From assembly GCF_001623525.1 (NCBI RefSeq), contig NZ_CP015225.1, positions 3,410,001 to 3,474,000 on the forward strand: 64,000 nt of DNA, given 5' to 3'. Positions 27,066 through 35,508 of the stretch are shown piece by piece. The notes beneath the pieces were generated by a model. The model worked only from the letters and a program-made list of their open reading frames with translations. It did no database searches and had not been told where the DNA came from. The stretch's first letter is position 1; each line of letters opens with the position of its first letter. The DNA is from Pseudomonas fluorescens. GTDB taxonomy: Bacteria > Pseudomonadota > Gammaproteobacteria > Pseudomonadales > Pseudomonadaceae. The position numbers were made by a program, and so were the translations under genes.

Positions 27066-27824
27066 TCAGAACCGCTGCACCGTCACCGTCCCCGCCGCTC
27101 CGGCAGGCCCTGGCTGGCCATCGGCGCCAGGACGGCCGCTTTTGCCGCCATCGGCGGTATAGACCAGACAGCCCTTGGCCTTGCCACCGGCCCCGGGTTT
27201 GCCGCCGTGTCCCGCCGCGCCACCGGCCCCGCCGTCCACCGTCACTTTGATCTGCTCGGCAGGATAGGCGCGAGGCAGCTCAAGGCGTACCTGCGCACCG
27301 GCCGCACCCGGCTGGCCATCGCTGCCATTGCTGCCGTCGGCCCCGCGACCGGCCGAACCCCAGGTGCAACCCGGCGCCTGGCCATTGGCACCGTCAAGAC
27401 CGACGAAACCCGGCGCACCGGTACCACCGCGGGCATCCACCGACAACAGCGGCGCATTCAAGGCATTGAAACGCAGGTTGAGATCGCGCCCCGACCGCGC
27501 GGCCTTGGTGTAGGTACCCGGTGCGCCGCGTGAAGTGATCTGGCTGCCCTCGGCCAGCTCAGCCCGGGCCACTTTCATTTCCAATGCCTGCTGCGCCGGC
27601 ACGATGGCGATCCGTGCTTCACGCCCCAGGTGCAATTGGTCGATGGTCAGTTCAGTGACATTGGAAGGCACCAGCAGCGTGCCGTAGTCGGCCACGTCCA
27701 GTCGCTCGAGGACCAGGGTGCTGGTGGTGTTTGGCAGGCGCATCAACGAATGGCTTTCTACCTGGACCACCTGGGCCGAAGCCCACGGGCATACGAGTGC
27801 GGCGAGCAGACACAATTTACGCAT
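27066..27824 (-). CDS. Exported collagen-like (Gly-x-y) protein
   Basis: A 252-residue secreted or periplasmic protein. The signal peptide ends at PWASA (residue 17). Residues 18-130 are a non-repetitive domain with LVLERLDVADYGTLLVPSN, perhaps beta-structured. From about 130 the chain is glycine-rich with Gly-x-y triplets (GFVGLDGANGQAPG, GRGADGSNGSDGQPGAAGAQ, GKSGRPGADGQPGPAGAAG), interrupted by a short Val/Leu segment and two cysteines. It could make a short collagen-like helix or flexible glycine-rich fold. Its start overlaps the end of the upstream DUF1145 gene by eight bases. Confidence 0.75.
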   Translation of the reverse strand: MRKLCLLAALVCPWASAQVVQVESHSLMRLPNTTSTLVLERLDVADYGTLLVPSNVTELTIDQLHLGREARIAIVPAQQALEMKVARAELAEGSQITSRGAPGTYTKAARSGRDLNLRFNALNAPLLSVDARGGTGAPGFVGLDGANGQAPGCTWGSAGRGADGSNGSDGQPGAAGAQVRLELPRAYPAEQIKVTVDGGAGGAAGHGGKPGAGGKAKGCLVYTADGGKSGRPGADGQPGPAGAAGTVTVQRF

Positions 27825-28089
27825 GGGAAGCCTCTGGCGCGGTCGGGAGGGTTTGCAAATGGAAGATACCGAACAGCAGCACTCTGAGGCGATCACGACC
27901 AGGCGCGGGGCGGCCACGGAAACTGGCCCGGAACAACAGCAGTTCCAGCAAATGGAGCACCAGCAAAAACGCGCCGGCGACATTGACCAGCAGATGCAGC
28001 GGATGGACGAACGGCACGACCAGATTGACCAGCACCACCAGCCAGAACAGCAGGGTCAGCAAGCGCCCCAGCCCCCAAAACACCTTCAT
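27817..28089 (-). CDS. DUF1145 family small membrane protein
   Basis: A 90-residue membrane protein with two to three hydrophobic segments (LGRLLTLLFWLVVLVNLVVPF, LHLLVNVAGAFLLVLHLLELLLF). It matches DUF1145, a short conserved family of gamma-proteobacteria without a known role. I chose MKVFWGLGRL at 28089; a longer frame begins at 28125. It overlaps the collagen-like gene by eight bases, so the two are likely cotranscribed. Confidence 0.8.
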   Translation of the reverse strand: MKVFWGLGRLLTLLFWLVVLVNLVVPFVHPLHLLVNVAGAFLLVLHLLELLLFRASFRGRPAPGRDRLRVLLFGIFHLQTLPTAPEASHA

Positions 28090-28227
28090 ACGCCCCCCTG
28101 ATCGGGAATTATTCTTTGCGCGCACAGTAACGGCTTGCGCGCAGGATAAGCCAGAGGGCCAGGCAAATTTAATCTGACCCGAGCCCCGGATCGCCTTCCC
28201 GACGACCCGGCAGCCCTGGTCCGAGCT

Positions 28228-28953
28228 TCAACGCTGGATATGCAGCTCAACCCGACGGTTCTGTGCCCGCCCTTCGTCAGTCTCATTGTCAGCCACCGGC
28301 TCGCTTTCGCCCTTGCCTTCGCTGGTGAGTTTGTCGGGGGCCAGCCCCTGAGTCAGTAAATACTCCACGACGCTGCTGGCTCGACGTTCGGACAGCCCTT
28401 GGTTATAGGCATCAGTGCCGACACTGTCGGTGTGACCCACCACCCGGATGCTGGCGACATTGGCATGGCTGAGTTTGCCCATCAGCCCATCGAGTTGGCT
28501 TCGAGCGTCGGCCGTGAGGTCGGATTTGTCGAAATCGAACAGTACCTTGCCGGCGTCGTTGAGGGTGATGACCTCGCTCGCCGGCGCTTGCGGTTCGACC
28601 GGCGGGGCGCTGGCCGGGTATTGCGGCAGCGGGCAACCGTGATGCTCGACGGGGGTATTGGCCGGCGTATCGGGACAACGGTCGCGGCGGTCGAACACCC
28701 CGTCGTCGTCTTCATCGCCATCCTGGGCGTAGCAGATCAGACCACCGCCCAGCAATCCCAGTGCGGCGCCACCGGCGGCCCAGCCACTGCTTTCAATGGC
28801 CCCCAACCCGCCGCCAACCAAGCCGCCGATCAGGCTACAGATTGGCCAGGTGCGTTGATTGAGAGGTGCGCTGCCATCGCTGTGAGTGGCGCAACCGGAC
28901 AACAGACTGCTCGCCAGCAGTACCGGCAAGGCGGCCCTGATTAGAACGTTCAT
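28228..28953 (-). CDS. OmpA-family lipoprotein with thrombospondin type 3-like repeat (second of a tandem pair)
   Basis: A 241-residue lipoprotein. Lipobox LLSGC puts the acylated Cys at 21. A glycine-rich segment (GGLVGGGLGAIESSGWAAGGAALGLLGGG) follows, then an acidic Asp-rich motif (DGDEDDDGVFDRRDRCPDTP) typical of calcium-binding thrombospondin type 3 repeats, then an OmpA domain with HTDSVGTDAYNQGLSERRA and the C-terminal AQNRRVELHIQR. It should bind peptidoglycan through the OmpA domain. The neighbouring gene upstream encodes a paralogue of the same layout, pointing to tandem duplication. Confidence 0.9.
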   Translation of the reverse strand: MNVLIRAALPVLLASSLLSGCATHSDGSAPLNQRTWPICSLIGGLVGGGLGAIESSGWAAGGAALGLLGGGLICYAQDGDEDDDGVFDRRDRCPDTPANTPVEHHGCPLPQYPASAPPVEPQAPASEVITLNDAGKVLFDFDKSDLTADARSQLDGLMGKLSHANVASIRVVGHTDSVGTDAYNQGLSERRASSVVEYLLTQGLAPDKLTSEGKGESEPVADNETDEGRAQNRRVELHIQR

Positions 28954-29043
28954 GGTGAAGGCTCCTGTGTCACCGGCCCATACCGGTCACACAGGAGTAA
29001 AGACCCGCATCCGCAACTCTACAAGCCGCGAATCGCAAGGGTT

Positions 29044-29739
29044 TCAGCGGCTTATCTTGATTTCCGTGCGACGGTTCATCGCGCGGCCGTCGGCGGTCTT
29101 GTTATCGGCCACCGGCTGGCTCTCACCGGCGCCGGACACCGAGACGAAACTGGCACGCGGTACGCCGTTTTCGACCAGGTATTGCACCACCGAGTTGGCC
29201 CGTTTCTCCGACAACCGTTGGTTATAGGCATCGCTGCCGACACTGTCCGTATGGCCGGTGACCCGCAGTTGCGCGGTGGACGTTTCCTGTTTCAGTCGGG
29301 TGGCGACCGTGCTCAGCACATCCTTGTCGGCTGGGGTCAGCGTGGCTTTGTTGAACTCAAAGTGCACGTCGCGGATCACGATGGTTTCTTCCTTGACCAC
29401 TGGAGGCTCTTCAGCCATTGGCGGTGGTGCAGGTGGTGGGCAACCGTCGGCATCGACCTGCACACCCTTCGGTGTGCCCGGGCACTTGTCGCGGCTGTCC
29501 GGCACGCCATCGCCATCTTCGTCGCCGTCGCCGTGCACCCAGCAATAAGCTGCCGCCATGCCGCCAACGTACAGCGCGCCGCCGCCAGCCCAGGAAGTGC
29601 TTTCTATGGCGCCTAATCCCGCACCGATCGCACCGCCGACGGCCGCACAGGTCGGCCAGTCGGTTTTCTGCAAACCTGCGCAACCAGTCAACACACTGGT
29701 TAGCAGAACCAGGGGTAACGCTGTCCGAACTATGCTCAT
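29044..29739 (-). CDS. OmpA-family lipoprotein with thrombospondin type 3-like repeat (first of a tandem pair)
   Basis: A 231-residue lipoprotein with lipobox VLTGC (Cys20), a glycine-rich hydrophobic stretch (CAAVGGAIGAGLGAIESTSW), a calcium-binding type motif (DGDEDGDGVPDSRDKCPGTP, about 75-95), a Pro-rich linker, and an OmpA domain (IRDVHFEFNKATLTPADKD; HTDSVGSDAYNQRLSEKRA; AMNRRTEIKISR). It starts at ATG 29739 after aaggag. Ninety bases separate it from the next paralogue, in the same direction. Both probably link outer membrane and cell wall. Confidence 0.9.
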   Translation of the reverse strand: MSIVRTALPLVLLTSVLTGCAGLQKTDWPTCAAVGGAIGAGLGAIESTSWAGGGALYVGGMAAAYCWVHGDGDEDGDGVPDSRDKCPGTPKGVQVDADGCPPPAPPPMAEEPPVVKEETIVIRDVHFEFNKATLTPADKDVLSTVATRLKQETSTAQLRVTGHTDSVGSDAYNQRLSEKRANSVVQYLVENGVPRASFVSVSGAGESQPVADNKTADGRAMNRRTEIKISR

Positions 29740-29930
29740 CGGGTTTCTCCTTGAGGGATCGGCTTGTCGCCGATTCAGGGGAGTAAAGACCCGTCTTCGA
29801 ATCTGCGCCAGCCTGAGCAATCGCGGGTTTTCGCCCCGTGTTTACGAAGATTCCGCACGTTCAGGGACAAACCGCTCTAGGCCACGATGTCCGGGCAGGC
29901 TATCGTGGTGGTTCTGACTGAGGAGCTTCG

Positions 29931-30428
29931 ATGACTGTTGCCATTTCTGCGCGTACGCCCCAACAAGCCCTGGCGGCCGTGCTTGACCGCTATGCCCCGC
30001 AAAAACTGCTATTGATCGGTGCCAGCGGCTTTCCCGCGCTTGAAGCATTCCAGCAGGCCCATCCCGGCACCGAAGTGGTCCACGCCGGCCCCGGCGCGCT
30101 GCCGGCGGACGTGGCGGCGCGGCGTTTTGACCTGGCCCTGGCGCTCGATTGCCTGGAGCATTTGCCCAAGCGCGAAGGTCTGAACCTGTTGGGTGGCATC
30201 CGCAATCTCAATGCCAGTCGCATTGCCGTGCTGGCAGATCTCAACGCCTGCGGCTGGCAAGAGACGGACTTTTTTTCACTGGCCCTGCAAGCCAGCGAGC
30301 GATTCCAGCGCGAAGATCAGGTGCTGACCCTGTTTACCTACGATCTGCTTGAATACAAACAAGTCCCCGATTGGCTCAACTCGCGCTTTTGGGCCAACCC
30401 GGAAAATTTTGGAAAATATTGGTGGTAA
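29931..30428 (+). CDS. DUF6231 family protein (methyltransferase-like fold)
   Basis: A 165-residue soluble protein. The pattern [57 protein letters not shown] resembles a class I methyltransferase Rossmann core in which the SAM loop is degenerate. I recall it as DUF6231. The C-terminus ends PENFGKYWW. It starts at ATG 29931 with ribosome site tgaggagcttcg and is followed almost at once by the YchJ-like gene, so the two may form an operon. Confidence 0.7.
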   Translation: MTVAISARTPQQALAAVLDRYAPQKLLLIGASGFPALEAFQQAHPGTEVVHAGPGALPADVAARRFDLALALDCLEHLPKREGLNLLGGIRNLNASRIAVLADLNACGWQETDFFSLALQASERFQREDQVLTLFTYDLLEYKQVPDWLNSRFWANPENFGKYWW

Positions 30429-30430
30429 CC

Positions 30431-30919
30431 GTGAACACAAGCCCACACACGCCCATCTGCCCCTGCGGCAGTGGCAATCCACTGGACGCCTGCTGCGGCC
30501 ATTACCACGACGGTCACCCGGCGCCCTGCGCCGAAGCCTTGATGCGCTCGCGCTATAGCGCCTATGTATTGGGCCTGGTGGATTATCTGGTCGCCACCAC
30601 CCTGCCCGCCCAGCAGCCAGGCCTCGATCGCCAGTCGATCAGCGAGTGGAGCGCCAACAGCACCTGGTTGGGGCTGGAGGTGGAAAGCAGCGAAGTGCTA
30701 GGTGGTCAACCGGAACATGCCTTTGTCACGTTCACGGCACGCTGGCACGACGGCCAGGGCGAGCATAGCCACCGTGAGCAATCCTCGTTCGTGCAGAACG
30801 ACGGGCGCTGGTATTTCATCGATCCGACCGTGCCGGTCAAGACAGGGCGCAACGACAGCTGTCCGTGTGGCAGCGGGCACAAATTCAAGAAGTGCTGCGC
30901 CGGCTACTTCAATCGCTGA
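30431..30919 (+). CDS. YchJ/UPF0225 family protein with two SEC-C motifs
   Basis: A 162-residue protein with a zinc-binding SEC-C motif at each end: [16 protein letters not shown] near the N-terminus and [14 protein letters not shown] at the C-terminus. The middle NTF2-like domain ([37 protein letters not shown]) is that of the UPF0225/YchJ family. Function unknown. Start is GTG 30431, three bases after the previous gene, with ggtggtaacc upstream; the in-frame ATG at 30371 lies inside the preceding gene. Confidence 0.9.
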   Translation: MNTSPHTPICPCGSGNPLDACCGHYHDGHPAPCAEALMRSRYSAYVLGLVDYLVATTLPAQQPGLDRQSISEWSANSTWLGLEVESSEVLGGQPEHAFVTFTARWHDGQGEHSHREQSSFVQNDGRWYFIDPTVPVKTGRNDSCPCGSGHKFKKCCAGYFNR

Positions 30920-30989
30920 ATTTAGGAAACGTCCGACGCTCGTCCATCGGCCCATAGGGCTAGACTGGGGATAAACCAGAGGCACGGAC

Positions 30990-31475
30990 ATGACCCCTCC
31001 ATCATTCTTGCTGCGCATCACCTGCCTGCTGCTGTTCGTTGGATTCGGCGGCTGTGCATCCTGGCGAGGTGAAGAAGCTCCGGAACCACAGGTACATCTG
31101 GTCAAGGTAGAGGTGGTGCGGGCCCGGCTGGTGGAACAGAGGTTCACGCTGCACTTTCGCGTCGACAACCCCGGCGACAGCGACCTCACCGTTCGCGGCC
31201 TGACCTACCGCATCCACCTGGGCGACCTGTTGCTGACCGAAGGCGAGCATGAGCACTGGTTCACCGTGCGTCCCAAGCACAGCGCCTACTTCAAGGTGCC
31301 GGTGCGCACCAACCTTTGGCCACAGGTGCGGGAAGTGGTGAAGCTGCTGGAGAAACCCCGGGAACAGATCCCCTATCGTCTGGAAGGTGAGCTGGAAACC
31401 GGATTATTCATCGCTCACTACGTGCACCTGGAACGTAATGGCGTGATAATCGCCGCCGATTTTATTGCGGAGTAA
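30990..31475 (+). CDS. LEA type 2 family lipoprotein
   Basis: A 161-residue lipoprotein with lipobox GFGGC (Cys22). The mature protein has the water-stress/LEA14 fold pattern, [41 protein letters not shown] (read as consecutive beta-strands), and ends [14 protein letters not shown]. These proteins sit in the envelope and may help during desiccation or in membrane-protein folding. The gene starts at ATG 30990 and ends six bases before the His-rich SEC-C gene. Confidence 0.85.
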   Translation: MTPPSFLLRITCLLLFVGFGGCASWRGEEAPEPQVHLVKVEVVRARLVEQRFTLHFRVDNPGDSDLTVRGLTYRIHLGDLLLTEGEHEHWFTVRPKHSAYFKVPVRTNLWPQVREVVKLLEKPREQIPYRLEGELETGLFIAHYVHLERNGVIIAADFIAE

Positions 31476-31480
31476 CCCCG

Positions 31481-31684
31481 ATGACCCAACAACCCCACGT
31501 CCATGGCCCTGATTGCAACCACGATCACGACCATCATCACGATCATGACCACGGCCATGTCCACGGTCCGAACTGCGGCCACGCCCACCAGGAACCGGTG
31601 CGCAACGCCCTGAAGGATGTCGGCCGCAACGACCCTTGCCCGTGCGGCAATGGCAAGAAATTCAAGAAGTGCCACGGGGCTTGA
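31481..31684 (+). CDS. Small His-rich SEC-C metal-binding protein
   Basis: A 67-residue protein. Residues 6-36 carry about a dozen histidines with Asp and two Cys (repeated HGPDC / HGPNC blocks flanking an [13 protein letters not shown] run), a strong metal-binding segment. Residues 48-66 are a SEC-C zinc motif ([18 protein letters not shown]), as in SecA and YchJ. Such pairing suggests zinc or other metal binding or delivery. It follows the LEA-like gene by six bases, with ribosome site ggag, and is the last gene before a REP-rich stretch. Confidence 0.85.
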   Translation: MTQQPHVHGPDCNHDHDHHHDHDHGHVHGPNCGHAHQEPVRNALKDVGRNDPCPCGNGKKFKKCHGA

Positions 31685-31722
31685 GGGTCCGGGCGAAAAA
31701 CTTTTTCGCCTGTTAGAGCGTC

Positions 31723-31930
31723 ATCGCGAGCAAGCTCGCTCCCACAGAGTTGCCATTAACCAATCCAGGGTGTGATGGCTTGGAAGCTTTTTGTGGCGAG
31801 GGAGCTTGCTCCCGCTTGAGTGCGAAGCGCTCATCGCTTTTTTGGGGCCGCTGCGCGCCCCAGCGGGAGCAAGCTCCCTCGCCACGGGACCGTGCCGCTT
31901 TCAACCCCCTGTGGGAGCGAGCTTGCTCCG
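31723..31930. repeat. Cluster of REPs: family-A single, family-B REPIN, family-A half
   Basis: 31723-31747 is a family-A REP; 31793-31885 is a family-B REPIN with both arms; 31908-31930 is a partial family-A REP (cctgtgggagcgagcttgctcc). Together they fill the 290-bp gap between the SEC-C gene and the convergent hydrolase gene. No gene is seen here. Confidence 0.88.
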
Positions 31931-31974
31931 GGCGGCGATCCAACGATGAGGCCGGCACTGTCAACACCGATCTA

Positions 31975-32532
31975 TCAGCCCGCCTGCAGAATCCGCTTCA
32001 CACCGACCACCGTCGCATACTCACCATGCAAATTGCCCAAGGACATGGCATGCACCTCGGCAGCCGTACGGGCGTTGCCGAAGTAATCGCTCTTGTCGAA
32101 GGTAAAGCAGGCATCTTCGACCACCCACGTGTCGAATCCCAGGTTGCCGGCCGTACGCGCCGTGGACTCCACCGAGTTGTGCGTTGCCACACCGACGATC
32201 ACCAATTGCCTGATTCCGGCGTTGCGCAGGTCTTGCTCCAGGTGGGTGCCACTGAACGCATCCGGCACCTGCTTTTGCACCAACCGTTCCCCTGCCTGCG
32301 GCTCGAACCGTGGCTGGACTTCCACCCCCGACTGCCCCGGCCAGAACACCGAGTCCGGCGAGCGGGAGAGATGGTGGACGTGAATCACCGGACGCGCCGT
32401 CCGTCGCCATAAAGCCAGTAGCTCCAGCATGCGCAGCTCTGCCTCGGGGTTGTTACGAGGGCCGAGCCTGGGGTGAAGGATGCCTTTTTGTTGATCGATG
32501 AGAATCAGCGCCGCGTCGTTCTGTAGCTCCAT
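31975..32532 (-). CDS. Isochorismatase-like hydrolase with catalytic Cys replaced by Ser
   Basis: A 185-residue protein of the cysteine hydrolase/isochorismatase superfamily. The catalytic Asp is Asp13 (LILIDQQKGI) and the Lys is Lys87 (RLVQKQVPDAF), but where the family has the nucleophilic Cys the sequence reads VGVATHNSVESTAR, giving Ser120. The cis-peptide neighbourhood is otherwise kept. It may be a hydrolase working through Ser, an isochorismatase-type enzyme (which do not need Cys), or inactive. Start MELQNDAALIL (32532) fits family length; a longer frame reaches 32580. Confidence 0.85.
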   Translation of the reverse strand: MELQNDAALILIDQQKGILHPRLGPRNNPEAELRMLELLALWRRTARPVIHVHHLSRSPDSVFWPGQSGVEVQPRFEPQAGERLVQKQVPDAFSGTHLEQDLRNAGIRQLVIVGVATHNSVESTARTAGNLGFDTWVVEDACFTFDKSDYFGNARTAAEVHAMSLGNLHGEYATVVGVKRILQAG

Positions 32533-32737
32533 GCCGGTTTCTCTTGCTTGGTCTTTGAATGTTCCACACTTGATCATCACCTTTTCCTACAGGCAAGCCT
32601 TTGAGCAAAGCGATGACCCGGCCCCGGAGTTTTATCGCCAAACCAACAAATAACCCTCGCCCCCGCTTGCGCGGCCCCCTCCTGCTCACTAACGTAGCGC
32701 CTTTATTGGTGCCACCCCCTCCCGCAGGAGCTTTGCC

Positions 32738-35188
32738 ATGGCCTCGCCAGCCTCTATTTCCCTTATCCCCCGGCTCGGCGTTGCCGCCGCAATGGCCAGT
32801 GTGCTCGGTTTGAGCGGATGCCAGACCTGGAACGCCCAGGACACTGTCCCGCCGACTTCCGGTGTGCAACCGCTCAAGGGGCTGGCGCAGAACGTCTCGG
32901 TCCGGCGCAATGCCACCGGCATGCCGCTGATCGAAAGCAACAGCTTCCATGACGCCCTGTTCACCCTCGGCTACGTCCACGCCAGCGATCGCATCACCCA
33001 AATGGTCACCCTGCGCCTGCTGGCCCAAGGACGATTGGCAGAAATGTCCGGCGCCGAACGGCTGGACGTCGACCGCTACATGCGCGCCGTCAACCTGAAG
33101 AAAAACGCCGACGAGCTGTACAAGGCGTCTTCGCCAAGGCTCAAGCGTTTCTTCGAAGTCTATGCCCGCGGCGTCAACGCCTACCTGTTCCGCTACCGCG
33201 ACAAGTTGCCGTCGGACCTGGCCGCCACTGGTTACAAACCCGAGTACTGGAAACCGGAAGACTCGGCGCTGATGTTCTGCCTGCTGAATTTCAGCCAGTC
33301 AGCCAACCTCCCGGAAGAAATCGCCAGCCTGGTGCTGGCCCAGACCGTCACCAACGACAAGCTCGCCTGGCTGAGCCCGTCCTATCCGGACGAGCAACTG
33401 CCCGTGGCCGAGGCCGACAAGCTCCAGGGCCTGCGCCTCAATGGCCAGATCCCGGGCCTGAGCGAAATCAGCAAGGCCACCCAGCAATTGGCCGGGTTGA
33501 ACCTGTTGGGTGCTGCGTCTTCAAGCAACTGGGCCATCGCGCCACAACGCAGCCGCAGCGGCAAGAGCCTGCTGGCCAGCGACAGCCACGGGCCGCTGGG
33601 CATGCCGGGGCTGTGGAGCCCGGTACAGATCCGTGCGCCCAAGTACCAGGCGGCCGGGGTTTCCGTGGCAGGGATCCCGATGATCCTGGCCGGGTTCAAT
33701 GGCAAAGTGGCCTGGAGCATGACCAGCGTACTGGGGGACAACCAGGACCTGTTCCTGGAGAAAATCCGCCGCCAGGGCAACGGCCTGTCCTACGAGGTCA
33801 ACGGCAAATGGCAACCGGCGATCGTGCGCAACGAAACCTATTTCATCAAAGGCCAGCGGCCGATTCGTGAAGCGGTGTTCGAAACCCGTCACGGCCCGTT
33901 GCTCAACAGCGCCCAGGGCCCGGCCATGGCCAACGGCTTTGGCCTGGCCTTGCAGACGCCGAGCTTCAGTGACGACAAGACCCTGGATGCCTTCTTCGAC
34001 CTGTCCCGGGCGCAGAACGTCGAGAAAGCCTCCGACGCCAGCCGGGAAATCCGCGCCATGGCCATGAACCTGGTCTTTGCCGACGCCAGCCATGTCGGCT
34101 GGCAAGTCACCGGTCGCTACCCGAACCGCCGTGAAGGCGAGGGCCTGTTGCCGTCGCCGGGCTGGGACGGTCGCTACGATTGGGACGGTTACGCCGACCC
34201 GATGCTGCACCCCTACGATCAGGACCCGCCCCAGGGCTGGCTTGGCACGGCCAACCAACGGGTCATCCCCCACGGCTACGGCATGCAACTGTCCAACTCG
34301 TGGGCCGCACCGGAGCGTGGCGAACGCATGGCCGAACTGGCCGGCGCGGGCAAGCACGACACCCGCAGCCTGACCGCCATGCAATACGACCAGGGCACAA
34401 CGTTCGCCGCCAAGCTCAAGCAAGTCTTCGAAGCACCGGGCATGGCCCAGCCGCTCAAACAGGCGATCGAAGCCCTGCCGGTGGCTGACCGGGCCAAGGC
34501 CCGCGAGGCCTACACTCGCTTGATGGCATTCGATGGCCGGCTCAACCCAACCTCCGCCGACGCGGCGATCTATGAGCTGTTCCTGCAGGAAAGCATGAAG
34601 CAGATTTTCCTCGACGAACTGGGCCCGGACAGCAGCCCGGCGTGGAAGGCGCTGGTCGCCAACGGCCAATTGTCCTACTCGGCCCAGGCCGATCATCTGC
34701 TGGGACGTGAAGACAGCCCGTTCTGGGACGATGTACGCACCCCTCAGAAAGAAGACAAGGCCGTCATCCTCGCCCGCAGCCTGGTCGCCACCATCAACGC
34801 CGGTGACAGCCAGTTGGGCGGTGACCACAAGGCTTGGCAGTGGGGCCAGTTGCATCGCTACGCGTGGAAAAACAGCAACGGCCAGATCGTACGCGGCCCG
34901 CTACCGGCCGGTGGCGACGCCAGCACGCTCAACTCGGCGGCGTTCGCCTGGGGCCAGGATTTCACCACCACCCTGGCGCCGGCCATGCGCTTTATCGTTG
35001 ACTTCGGCCAGCCTGAACCGTTGATGATCCAGGACGGCGCCGGCCAGTCTGGCAACCCGGTCAGCCCGAACTATGCCAATGGCATCGATCCGTGGATCAA
35101 GGGGCAGTACCAGAGCCTGCCGCTGCAGTCACAGAACTTCGATCGGGCGTATGGCAAGACGCGGTTGACCCTGGTGCCTGGCAAATAA
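32738..35188 (+). CDS. quiP: Acyl-homoserine lactone acylase QuiP
   Basis: An 816-residue Ntn-hydrolase precursor of the penicillin acylase family, close to QuiP (PA1032) of P. aeruginosa. The N-terminus is a lipoprotein-like signal with LSGC at Cys28. The alpha chain contains [28 protein letters not shown]. The self-cleavage site is in [11 protein letters not shown]; Ser262 of the SSNW sequence should become the N-terminal nucleophile of the beta chain. It breaks the amide bond of long-chain AHL signals in the periplasm, giving quorum quenching or use of AHLs as nutrient. Start 32738 has the site caggag. Monocistronic, followed by a REPIN with an IS. Confidence 0.9.
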   Translation: MASPASISLIPRLGVAAAMASVLGLSGCQTWNAQDTVPPTSGVQPLKGLAQNVSVRRNATGMPLIESNSFHDALFTLGYVHASDRITQMVTLRLLAQGRLAEMSGAERLDVDRYMRAVNLKKNADELYKASSPRLKRFFEVYARGVNAYLFRYRDKLPSDLAATGYKPEYWKPEDSALMFCLLNFSQSANLPEEIASLVLAQTVTNDKLAWLSPSYPDEQLPVAEADKLQGLRLNGQIPGLSEISKATQQLAGLNLLGAASSSNWAIAPQRSRSGKSLLASDSHGPLGMPGLWSPVQIRAPKYQAAGVSVAGIPMILAGFNGKVAWSMTSVLGDNQDLFLEKIRRQGNGLSYEVNGKWQPAIVRNETYFIKGQRPIREAVFETRHGPLLNSAQGPAMANGFGLALQTPSFSDDKTLDAFFDLSRAQNVEKASDASREIRAMAMNLVFADASHVGWQVTGRYPNRREGEGLLPSPGWDGRYDWDGYADPMLHPYDQDPPQGWLGTANQRVIPHGYGMQLSNSWAAPERGERMAELAGAGKHDTRSLTAMQYDQGTTFAAKLKQVFEAPGMAQPLKQAIEALPVADRAKAREAYTRLMAFDGRLNPTSADAAIYELFLQESMKQIFLDELGPDSSPAWKALVANGQLSYSAQADHLLGREDSPFWDDVRTPQKEDKAVILARSLVATINAGDSQLGGDHKAWQWGQLHRYAWKNSNGQIVRGPLPAGGDASTLNSAAFAWGQDFTTTLAPAMRFIVDFGQPEPLMIQDGAGQSGNPVSPNYANGIDPWIKGQYQSLPLQSQNFDRAYGKTRLTLVPGK

Positions 35189-35216
35189 CTGCAGCCCGGG
35201 ACTGGAGATAGTATTT

Positions 35217-35249
35217 GTGGCGAGGGAGCTTGCTCCCGCTGGGCTGCGA
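35217..35249 (+). repeat. Left part of the family-B REPIN split by IS110 element 2
   Basis: gtggcgagggagcttgctcc and the following cgctgggctgcga form a REP arm that continues at 36796 on the far side of the insertion. Confidence 0.88.
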
Positions 35250-35310
35250 TATAGGTAGTCCGTTCCTTGCTCCCCCATACTGATACTCGCTGAAGTCCGG
35301 TTGTCGCGAG

Positions 35311-35480
35311 GAAGGAACATGCACCTGCGAGCTACGAATAGGGCTGCAACGCATTTCGATGATTACTGCTTCACCTTCGAGCCCAGCAGGTGCGCTTGCG
35401 CCCTCTAACGAACACTCAGGGAAAGCCGGGCACGGCTCTCTATATCGCCTTCGCTGGACGCAAGCATGCATGTTCCTGCA
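35311..35480 (+). ncRNA. Predicted bridge (guide) RNA of IS110 element 2
   Basis: An outer 11-bp stem (35313-35323 with 35467-35477) encloses two loops. The first is closed by 35321-35328/35386-35393 and holds gggctgc (35341-35347), identical to the left target flank up to the core, and actgcttc (35365-35372), complementary to the right target gaagcagt including the GA core. The second is closed by 35394-35400/35459-35465. It holds ctatatc (35440-35446), complementary to the element's left end gatatag including GA, and ctcaggg (35415-35421), identical to the right end at 36786-36792, three bases from the core. The order and logic equal those of element 1. Expression is not shown by sequence. 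Confidence 0.75.
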
Positions 35481-35508
35481 TGTACTTTAGCGTCTGTGGA
35501 GGTGTGCA

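Noticed and set aside
27066..27824. Phage tail fibre (collagen-like)
   Set aside because: It has a signal peptide and is coupled to a membrane gene; no phage genes in the window.
33521..34855. Antisense frame within quiP
   Set aside because: No family features; quiP itself is continuous and typical.
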